Below are positions 26,050 to 35,985 of a DNA stretch of 64,000 nucleotides, piece by piece. Position 1 is the first letter of the stretch; every line of letters starts with the position of its first letter. Origin of the DNA: Diadema setosum (taxonomy: Eukaryota > Echinodermata > Echinoidea > Diadematoida > Diadematidae). Under the pieces are notes generated by a model. It saw only the letters and a list, made by a program, of their open reading frames with translations. It had not been told where the DNA came from and did not search any database. Location: positions 15,577,697-15,641,696 of the forward strand of contig NC_092695.1 in NCBI RefSeq assembly GCF_964275005.1, in the 5' to 3' direction. The position numbers and the translations under genes are program-made.

Positions 26050-27204
26050 TCAGCCCTCACATCTCAGCGGTCCGAGCAGAAGGTTCCCTGTCTCCTTCTT
26101 CCCTCCTGTATCGCCAAGACGAACGTCCGTGACTGGAAGCAGTTCCTTTTCAGTGATGTCTCCGGAATCAGTCAGGAATGCCTTTGGATTCGAATCACAG
26201 TTGCACATTCCTCCCCCCTGGCAGCTACCGTCCACGCCGCAGGCACACATACCACTATTTGCTGGAGCACCTCCCCAGCTGTCAACACGACCTCCGTTGA
26301 TGTCCTCCCAGAAACCGTATGTCTCACCCGATCTCGCTCTCGACATCAGTACCGCTCCACGACATCTATACTCGATGAACTGTGAGCAGGTCTCCGATGC
26401 TTCCGTTAGAGCTCGTAGTTGTTTGGTGGAGGCGTTGTACACAGGGCCGAGACTGAATTCCCCGGGAGCTTCGAAACCTCTCACCTTCAGTCTCTCCATT
26501 TTGGAGTGGTTAACCACGGTAAACATTTTCACACTTCCGTCACCCTGAACTACCTGCTCACATTGGACGTTAAAGAATTTATTTTTACCGAGAGGATCGA
26601 TAGAGTACGTGGTCTGGCTGGCTGTCCACATGCCTCGTTTAAAGATTTCGTTGCATGTCGCTGGATTTGGCGGCTGTGTCGGTGCAGGTGTTGTTGTGGC
26701 GATCGTTGTCGGTGCCGTCGTGGATGCTGTTGTTGGACGTGTCGTTGGTTTTGTGCGTCGTATCGGAGGTCGTCGACTAGGTCGCACTGGACGCCTCCGG
26801 GGAGGGGGTGTTTCGGGTCTCGGCGGGTTCGTGGCCATGTTCAAGGGGTTCCTGTTTGGCTGTCTTGGTCTTGCTGGTGGTTGTCGTGTCCGCGATACAG
26901 GTACTGTCGGTCCAACAGGTGCATCTATTTCTTGCACTGCAGGTGCGTTGGTAGGTCGCCCTTCCCTGTAAATCCCTAGAGCCTGCATGACTCTTATCAT
27001 TCGAGACTCGAGATCAGCCACTCGCTGGAAGACTTGCTGCAGCTGACGTTCCTGAGAAAAGTAGAAGTAGTCAAACGTTTCGTACAGTACTTCATTCTGC
27101 ATGTCAGCTATGTCCTGCACTGTATACGCCTGGAATTGACCATTAATGCTCTCCACTGTCACGAGTGCGAGTAGCACCAAACACACTCTTTCGAACCTTG
27201 CCAT
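26050..27204 (-). CDS. secreted coiled-coil / CNTNAP-type fibrinogen-like protein, paralogue 2 (384 aa)
   Basis: The second intronless paralogue has start ATG at 27202-27204 in context ATCATGG and a TGA stop at 26050-26052. It begins with a signal peptide (MARFERVCLVLLALVTVESING, about 22 residues) and the conserved block YTVQDIADMQ (27-36). A predicted coiled coil (about 50-77) and a Pro/Arg then Thr/Pro stalk (about 82-180) follow. The head runs from C184 to C382, with ten cysteines at positions matching the other two (184, 215, 273, 281, 320, 322, 328, 334, 336, 382). NHS (232) and NAS (257) are potential N-glycosylation sites. The head signature ACGVDGSC...CNCD...LPVTDVRLGDTGG...LGPLRC matches the fibrinogen-like domain of contactin-associated proteins. 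By eye the head is about two thirds identical to paralogue 3. Secretion is predicted; ligand and function are unknown. Plus-strand open frames across it are shadows of its GC-rich codons. Confidence 0.93.
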   Translation of the reverse strand: MARFERVCLVLLALVTVESINGQFQAYTVQDIADMQNEVLYETFDYFYFSQERQLQQVFQRVADLESRMIRVMQALGIYREGRPTNAPAVQEIDAPVGPTVPVSRTRQPPARPRQPNRNPLNMATNPPRPETPPPRRRPVRPSRRPPIRRTKPTTRPTTASTTAPTTIATTTPAPTQPPNPATCNEIFKRGMWTASQTTYSIDPLGKNKFFNVQCEQVVQGDGSVKMFTVVNHSKMERLKVRGFEAPGEFSLGPVYNASTKQLRALTEASETCSQFIEYRCRGAVLMSRARSGETYGFWEDINGGRVDSWGGAPANSGMCACGVDGSCQGGGMCNCDSNPKAFLTDSGDITEKELLPVTDVRLGDTGGKKETGNLLLGPLRCEG

Positions 27205-27289
27205 GATGTCGTAAGTACCAAGGTTTTCAATTTAAAACAGCCACGGCTACTCACTGTCCCCACTACACTTCGGTTTCACCAACGCGCAG

Positions 27290-27297
27290 CTTTTATC
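27290..27297 (-). promoter_or_regulatory. candidate TATA-like element for paralogue 2
   Basis: The minus strand reads GATAAAAG about 86 bases upstream of the start codon, within GTGATAAAAGCTGCGCG. Position and sequence are compatible with a core promoter and a short leader. Inference only. Confidence 0.3.
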
Positions 27298-28284
27298 ACA
27301 TACGAACATAAATTTCTTCTTGTCGATCCTAGCGGGTTAGACTCCTATCCGCCTCATGCTGTTCTAAACGCAAGTCGGCATGTTTGGACGGCTTTATGAT
27401 AACCTTTCCAAGGCACGGTAAGTGGCAAAGGAAAATCATATATATTCCATTATGTTCGCGGAAGTTCCCTGTATACAAAGTCTGGCCGGTGACATCCCCC
27501 GTGGAACACACCATAACACGCTTAAATGAAAATCGTTCACACAACAGTATCGCGGGAAATTTCTGGAGAGTCGTCGAGTCATACGTCTTTTTACACCAAT
27601 CAAGTGCACGCTCTCATGCAAGGGTCCCACGCAGGTCACTGTCCCGATTCTTGATTGGGTATTAGAGTTGCTCCCCGTCAGCGAAGCTTTCATGGCGCCC
27701 CGTTAAGACCCACAACCTGGCAATTTACCAATTAATTATGACACATATTAGATTAGAAGCTGGTAATACAAATGTCAGAAGTGAATAAATTTACAAATTC
27801 CTTTCAAAGGAATTATGAATTCTGACGGAAAGAGTCAACTCACGCTGAAACACAACTTAGAAAATGATTTGAGTTCGATCACTCAACTTCTAATTTCCTC
27901 TCTGTTTCCAGTTTTCCATACTAAGTAATGCGAGACGTAGGGGAGTTGCCCAGAAACGATGCAGGGGACCTCCAAGTTATCTCCGATGTGATTGGATCAG
28001 ACTAATTAGAGGAGAAAGGGCTGACACTTCCCCTTTTATCTGTGCTCCAAGCTGTCGAGTGTTCGTGCCTGAACCGCCACTGACGGTTGAGAAAACTTGA
28101 GCAAACCTGTGACTGCTTATACCGAAAATCACTTCTCGTTACTACGTTACTGCACATTTGCTAAGTTCTCTCCTCGCACAAGTCAATTTACCGGACCAAA
28201 TCAAAGAAGAAGTATTAAAGCAGATGAATCAATGATTGATTGGTCGCGTGTCTAAAAATGGATATAGACATATTCCGTTTAACT
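27298..28284. other. intergenic upstream of paralogue 2
   Basis: Probably contains upstream regulatory DNA of the gene ending at 27204. I see no recognisable gene; a small hairpin (AATTCCTTTCAAAGGAATT, about 27796-27814) is the only structure noted. Confidence 0.45.
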
Positions 28285-28630
28285 AAAGGGGATGGCTAGT
28301 AACTGATCAGTGGGAATCAGTGGGAATGCGGGGGATGATTGTTCCAATCCTTTTCATTTAAGAGTACATTATATATCTATCGTTGTGTGAAAATTATTTA
28401 CTTCAGAATGGTCTTATATTCAAGTAATGTGCAATTTAATGCCCCGTCACTGTACAGGCATGCTAATCTGGAAATATTAAACTGCACATTACTTGAATTA
28501 TGATACCATTCTGAAGTAAATAATTTTCACACAACAATAGATATATAATGTACTCTTAAATGAATCCCACAAGGATTGGAACAATCCTCCCCCAGCATTC
28601 CCACTGATCAGTTATTAGCCATCCCTTTTA
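28285..28630. mobile_element. fold-back element with ~155-bp arms
   Basis: The left arm begins AAAGGGGATGGCTAGTAACTGATCAG. The right end, CTGATCAGTTATTAGCCATCCCTTTT, is its near-exact complement. The pairing continues inward through TAAGAGTACATTATATATCTAT, GTGTGAAAATTATTTACTTCAGAATGG and TTCAAGTAATGTGCA to a loop at about 28441-28470. The left arm carries a small duplication (CAGTGGGAAT twice). The ends resemble the AGGGATGG TIR family, but the interior differs. Non-coding. Confidence 0.88.
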
Positions 28631-31600
28631 ATCTTGTTTGAATTTGCTTAAACTGTTTGGCCACTCACAGGTGATCAATCGATGTCCGATTCTTATCGTC
28701 CTTCCAAGAGTAAAGACTTTTATCTAATTTCTTTTATTTTTGAACATGCACCCAATGATCTTTCGTCTTGTTTGTGTTATGACTAATGAACAGAAAGCTA
28801 AGCAGACGGCAAACGGAGAGAGAATGTGTTTCTGTGCATGACATTCGTTTGCCGTATTTTAAAATGCATCAAAAGAGTCATTTCGTGATGAAATATCATC
28901 TCGTTACGTCTAGCAATATCAGCTTTCAACTTAAACCCTAATGGACGCATGTGATACATGCCAAACAACATACCCAACCGAGTAACTTTCCGAGCGTCAC
29001 GCCCTCTCCGCTATCTCCGTAAAATCCACTGTTGAAATATCTAGATAACTGTTTAATCTCACACGTCGTCATGGTTACAGTGATTATCTATTACAGCAAT
29101 GCTTTTGTGAAATGTTTAGCGGAGAATGTTCAGTCTGTTACTATTAGCGCCTAAGAGGTAAACAACAAAGCATTTTAACTGCGTTCCCAGCGTTTAGATT
29201 TGGACACGAATGTAAGAATCTGTAAGCCTATGTCAAGATGACATCAAACTCATATTTTAACTTTTTTTATCACATTTTGCCTTCCTGTAGCATCATTCAA
29301 ATAATCTATGTAACATGGGACATTGTTAGCATGATATTTGTGAATACGAATATCATTGACATGTAAATAATTCACGCACTAAATCCAAACTGATAGCCTA
29401 TGACAGTCACGTTGAAATGTTAAAGTTTAGAGTTGAAGAAAAACTACCATGTTCGAGTTGGTTTTGACGAATATAGCGAAATCAAGAGTGAACGGGCGAG
29501 CAGTAAGATTGCACTAAAAATAAAAAAAATAATGTAGCCTTAATGGTTCACACATAAGCAAAAAAGAAGTTAATGAAACTACCATCCACTCCTAAATCTA
29601 ACATTGTCGTTGAACGCACATTACTTTTGATTAGATTTAATTTAGATTGATGAAATTTATCGTAGCAGAAGAAACTGTCACTATTGTATTTAACGCAAGT
29701 GTCAGTGATTAATTTGCAGTGAGAACTTAAGATGGGATCTTTATTATGATTGCTAATCATTAACTAAACAGATTCATATAATAGTAATCTATAGACCAGT
29801 GAGAGATTTAGGGGCTCTGTTATGGCACCGTTCTATCATTAATTCTCACGCTATTGTAACCATCATCATGAAAGCCTTTAAAAATTTCATTAAAAAAATC
29901 TTCTAATGGCAGTAAAAGTGCCACTCTTTGGTTTTTTGACTTCATTCTTTTTATTTCAGTAAAATTGAGCATGTAGTTATGTTCCTATTATGGCAAATTA
30001 ATGCTGAAATAAGCTGGACAATACTTACTTGTAACTGAAATGGGTCATGCTTATCAAATCAAACAAGTGACAAAATGATTTGGGACGAAATTGATACGAA
30101 TAAATATTTTTTTAAACATTTCACATATTCAGTAGATCTTTTTTTAATCTGTCTTTACTTTTGGGTCGAAATCTTTGATGGTGAGGTAAGTTTGCTCCCC
30201 ATTAAACATTTTTAAATCAAGTCATTTGTGACGTCACTGAATAAGTATTCGTTCAAAGGTGATAATCGATGATACGTGGATAGAATTAAATGAAATCATT
30301 ACCCCACAGTTGGTTCCTTGTCTTGAGTTCGTTACTGCTCATCAATGTCAACATCATCCTATACTCGGAGCAATCTCCTTATATCACTACTGTGACTGTA
30401 CTATAGGTGCTTATTCCGGTCAGGTCATGGCACACTTTTCCAGACGATTCAGTAATGATAGTTGACTCTATTACCGGGAATGAAGGCAAATGATGTCATG
30501 ATCTTCGTGGCGCGAGTTCACAAAAGGGTGGGTGAAGAAGTCCACGTATATCCTTTGCGGTCGATTCAGGCACGAACCAACGACTTTAATGGAAGGTCAC
30601 GTGACAAAGTCAGAATAGTAATAACATATGACTTTTATGACTAACTCTGAATGGCATACACGTTCGTTCAGTCGGCGTAGACAGACACGCGAATGTTCGT
30701 GACTTTCTTTTCACCACAACCTGCATGCTTTTACAACGCTATTCTGATATTTGTTGTTGTTGTTGTTGTTATTGTTGTTGCTTCTAATCTCAATTTCTTA
30801 TATACCTGCAGACAGGTGAATCACATAAGACTGATGTCCAATGTTATTCTTTTTTTTGAAACATGGGAATCAACCGGCGTTATATGTTGACTTCCATCAG
30901 TTGTCAATAAGCGCAGTTATTTCTTTGAGGTAACGTGATACCGTCAAAGGATAGACATTGCTTTTAAAGAAAACAGAGCCAGGAAAATCAGTATAAGTAA
31001 TAGATTTCATAAAACAATGATAAGATATCAATCAAGAGTTGAAAATCTCAGCAAATCCGATAATTTGCTGGTTTGATGTCGACAAATATGGAATTCTCTT
31101 ACGTCCTGTTTGGGCCTTGAAAGACAATACAACGTTGCTCATTTGAATATTGAGGTCAACCGTGTACTGTTATGTTTATCAAAACTCAGAGAAGAGACAT
31201 CTAAAACGAATGGTCATTCTTAAATTTGAATGGGCTACCAACAAAATGAAGGTTTTAGTATTTATCCTAATATTCTTGAAGCTCTTGGTCTGATTACAAG
31301 GCTTGAATTCTCGGGAGCGACCTCGTGTTTGCAAATCTTGGTAAATTAAGATACGACTTTGCTTAGGTAGAAATTATAAGAGTATACCTAGTCATTTCCA
31401 ATGACAGCAATAAAAGTTGTCCTGAAGCCTAAAACTTGACTCAATGACCATATTCATCGCCATTCAACGACATGAAAATTATTAAATAATCTGTTTTGTC
31501 GTGCGTGTATTTCTTAAAAAATAGTGCCTGAAGGCAGCACGATTGACTGCATAATAATAGATGTATACAGCATTTGCCAGTGACAGTGCAAGACGGTGTG

Positions 31601-31803
31601 GATTTTCATACGTATGTTAGGCGTATGGAATGCTCTAGTGTCGGTGACGGGGATAGAAGAAATGTGAGAAACCAGATGTCATTTTGTTTTGGTTCAGGGT
31701 TGATGAAGACCCGAAGTAAATAAAAAAAGGGCATACATCAAGAACAAATATTTTAAATGGATACATATTTCGATAACAAATACTTTTTTTAGCTGAACCT
31801 TAA
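28631..31803. other. intergenic, nothing recognised
   Basis: AT-rich DNA with a short (TTG)n run near 30750-30780. No gene or structured repeat recognised; open frames are all under 75 codons and unconvincing. Confidence 0.5.
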
Positions 31804-32169
31804 AGGGATGATATAGCTTTGGTTGCGTTGGGGATTCACATTTTAAATTTTTTCAAGATTACAAACTACTTTAAAGAACATACAATTCTACGGGGAATTC
31901 ACTGTTTATCTGATGGAAATCCATTTTGATATGGGTGAGATATCCAAAAACAAAGAGATCATGATAAAAGATGGGGCACACCTTTATTGTGATCACTTTG
32001 TTTTACTTGTTTTTGGATATCTCAGCCATTTCAAAACCTAATTTAATCATTTAAACTTTCAGTTTCTTATAGAATTGTTGGCTCTGTGATATGACATGAA
32101 TGTATTTCTCATTATGTCGCAAAAGTTCAAACCTGAATCCCCATCTCAACCAAAACTATACCATCCCTA
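31804..32169 (+). mobile_element. non-autonomous TIR element, AGGGATGG family, copy C
   Basis: Ends AGGGATGATATAGCTTTGG and AACCAAAACTATACCATCCCT are terminal inverted repeats extending inward about 40 bp. The left flank is TTAA and the right flank ATAA. The interior shares GAATTCACTGTTTATCTGATGGAAAT, and a segment around the GGTGGG/TGTGCC motif, with copies A and B. All three lie in the same orientation. Non-coding. Confidence 0.78.
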
Positions 32170-32944
32170 TAAAGGGAAAGAGTGCAGTACACTACTTAGG
32201 TTGATCGGGTAGGTTGTTACAGATGTCGGGTTTGTGATGTCAGATTGCTTTCTGTGCTACTTTGATTTTTGTCAGGACGGAATTGATTTTTAATGTCACG
32301 AATTTGTAAAATGTTTCCTGTTAACTGTACATCCATTCGACTTTCTTAAGGAAAATAAGGAAAAGCTGGTTTAGACCTGTGATGCCATTATATATTAGTG
32401 ATGATTTACTCGTGTCAGAATTTTTCTTCTGGAATGTCGTAGTCCCTGTTTAGTATCTTCTTTAAAAAAATGAAATACGTGCTGTTATTGCTCACGAAAG
32501 ACAGTCCAAATACCATAGTTGATCAAATTTGCACAGAAATGAAGATGCCACCATATTCATTCAATCATTGCAAATCTTGCTGAAATGAGGTAAGCTATAT
32601 ACAGCATAATCTTGTCTTTGTACGTCTTACACAGTGTCCTCACAACCACGATATGCAGTATACATGTGTCACTAGAAATACGTAGATAATACATGTATAT
32701 GAGTAAATCTAAGAAACCAGGCCAACATTATGATTCCCTTAAAGGTGAAAGCAAATTCACATTTGCTGGAATCGCTGAAGCTCATAAACACAGCATACGA
32801 AATCTTCAGATTCGTGATGATAACGTGAAATGCAACGTCACTCGATATGCAATATGAGTTTGATAAAAAAAGAAAGAAAGATAAAAGCAAGGCACTCGGA
32901 AAGAATGATAGCTGGTTCCGTTTATAACAGAAAACGGATTCGAA

Positions 32945-32987
<43 letters not shown>

Positions 32988-35985
32988 TTTTTTAATGAAA
33001 ACAGTGATATTTATCTCAACTGCAGCCAGAAGAGACGTTTGAATGGAACGTCTTCCAATCTGTTCGCCTGTCTTGCTCTATTCATGTAAAGTCAAATTGA
33101 ATATGGAGGGACATTGTATTTCAGAACGGTACCTTTATGCCAAAAGAACTCGGCTGCACGTAGTTTATTTTGAATAAGAATATGTTTATTTTTCATTTGC
33201 AAAATCTTGTCACGGTAACCTTGAACACAGTTATGCCTTCTATTCCATTTATGCGCTCTTGATTGTGTGAATGCATATACCACAAGCTGTCAGCTCAACG
33301 TCGACTTAGATAGAAAAATGTTGAGATAGTCATAGCTGAAGTTAACAAGTCTGTCTTATATTTCCTCTTGTTAACGGGGGATATGATAAGTGCCACATTT
33401 GATACAGGAATATTATTATTCAAACAAAATATAATCTGGGTCAAAACGACAGTTCACATAATTATGTCGAACTCGAAAAAAGCAATGTAACAAACAATCA
33501 AGAGTAACTTAAATCACACTGATTCGATACCACACCACAAAAATATGACGTGATGTTACACAACCCCCCCCCCAAGAAAAAAAGGAAAAAAGAAGTAGGA
33601 CGTTCTTGTTCGAATGTGGTAAGATATCACTTCTCGTCATCAATTTGAAGTAAAAAATACCTCAGAATCAAAAATACTATCCTGGATATCTTTGTAGGTA
33701 TATACTCCGGTCCCATGATATTTGAGACAATTGCTCCCATGAAATATCTGCACGCTAAGCCAAACATAAATTCTACCCACAAACATAACCGTAACCATAA
33801 TCATAATCCTCACATCAAACTAAAACCCTGTCACAAGCCTAACCCTATAACCCTAGGTCCTTGGAGGAAATAAGCAATAATCGTAGGAGCAAATGTTGTT
33901 TCACTATTAAAAAAAAAAGAAATATGCGCCACCTTGTGTTGTCATCATTAATGTAGTTTAATGTTTTCTTTCCACAGTGTAATGAAAGGTGAATCTCATC
34001 GGGAAAAGGCAGTTTTAGAGCTTTACACGCATGGGACGATGCTTGTCCCGATGTCGGGAGAGGACCAAGTGAACCTGCGCAGACGGACAAAGGTATGAGT
34101 TTATTCTCTCCAAATTCAAGTCTCTTCCCCCACTCCCTTTCCCAGCTTTGAACAAAACGAGTGCGTCTTTCATATCCAAAAGACAAAACAGGAAAATAAC
34201 TTGAAGCTTGTCCTACTTGCAGGTACTTCAAAGTAATGCAGGTAATTCTATATGTCATCGCCCGCGAATGGGAGGAGCTGGCGGATGGGTTCGCCGTCTC
34301 AAAGGAGGAATAGACGGTTTACTGCACCGTCCACTTTTTACGTCTATGAGCCTATGTAAAATTGTTTTGTTGTTGTTTATTGTCACGTGCCCTTATATTC
34401 TCCATGATCATATGCCTCTCTCAAGGGTTAGTACATCAATTCCAGAACTGATTGATGTAAACTTTGATTTGTCATTTAAGGATGATTCAAACACAGCTCG
34501 CTTAATGAAGTTTCAGAAAGAAATTTTCCGTCTCTAGTGGAAAATTAAGAAAACTGGCAGCTTACATGAATCAACTTTACTGTTACGAAAGCTCATTAAA
34601 AACAATTCACACGCTTGTTTTGGTACCAATATTCTCTCATGAAAATAAATGTCGTAGTATGATCATGATGTTATCAGTAAATTTTAAGAAGTGAATAGCA
34701 GATACCTGCGAATTAAAGCGGGGAAATTACATAAGAGTCGTAAATTAAAAGAATTCACAAAATGACTGAATGAGTAGAGAATCTATTATGAGCATTAAGC
34801 TGGATAACTTAACAGGGAATACTAACATTAAGGCTACTAGCAGTGCATATGTGTTACTGTATTTTTGGAAATATTCCAGTTTTTGCAAAATTGATAAGAC
34901 GAGAACAAGGGACGAGTATCTTCTCAATTTAAGCAATTCGACCAGCATTTGCTGACAGGCATTGCTAAGCAAGTACATACAGACGTTCTGTCACGGTCAT
35001 CATCATTGAAGTGGCCGGAGTAGTTACCTTGACATCATTTCCTTTGGATGCAAGACACCATGCTGGTTCTGTCATGTCACAGTCTTATCAATCTTATCAA
35101 TCAATCTTTCTGCTTGTCAAGGGACAGAACCTCTCATAAAATAATGTATTATGATTGTCATGAAGAACTCTGTTGATATCTCTTATAAGGAAAGTATGCA
35201 GTTCCTCGCAATTACTCAGTTTTAACATTTCATTTATCATGCATTTTTTTCTTCTCAAAGGTGCCTTGTCTTACATTGACAGGATGGAAATACTATAAGT
35301 ATGAGTGGTGTAGAGCCTGTACACATTTGAAGACATGCAGCAGAAGTGTATTGGTGTTGTGCCCGTCCCTTTATCATCTGTCTCGAGTTAGTATGATTAT
35401 CATTTTCACATAGTGCCGGTAGTGGAAATCAAAATTTAAGTTTTCAACAAGCAAGTTACAAATTAATAAAACAGCGGTGGGAAAGGAAGAATCATCTCCC
35501 TCCCCCGTGGCCCTGGGGAAAGAGATGCTGTTTCACGCGATAAGGCGTACTTCATGGCACCGTCAGTACTCTCGGTGTCGGGTACTTTTCCTTCCTCCTC
35601 TCTTCCCCTTACTCTTTTTATAGCATGCAGGATACACAAGCAGCTTGAAAGGAGTACCAGGCGCTTTAGGCGCTCTTAACTAAGGCATATGAATTTGTAT
35701 AGATGCGTTGGGTAGCACATTGTGCAAAATGAAACACTTGAAATTCACGTTTGCTTTCAAATACATTTACGTTATCAAGGTTTGATTACAAAATTTCATG
35801 ACAGCCATAACTTACTCGCTTCCTTAAGGTTTTAAGACCGTCAGTATAGAAATGAAAATATATGAAAGTCATTATAGGTGATCCACTAATTACGACGTGG
35901 TTGTGTAGGCTTAATTAAAAAGAGGTAATTTGGGAACTTTCCAAAAATGGATTATAGTAGCTGTACTCAGTTGCCGTAATAACTG
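32170..35985. other. intergenic, nothing coding recognised
   Basis: AT-rich DNA with a (TA)n run at about 32947-32982 and a C tract near 33564. A CCCTA/ACCCT-like run near 33830-33855 (AACCCTATAACCCTAGG) is too short to suggest telomeric sequence. No gene supported. The right end holds the 3' side of paralogue 3. Confidence 0.5.

Noticed and set aside
26129-26979. Plus-strand open frames of 120-186 codons across paralogue 2
   Set aside because: They lie antisense to a well-supported gene, have extreme Arg/Cys/Gly or Val/Gly composition reflecting the reversed Pro/Arg/Thr codons, and show no family signature.
33826-33856. ACCCTATAACCCTAGG resembling telomeric repeat
   Set aside because: Only two or three degenerate units inside AT-rich DNA; not a telomere.
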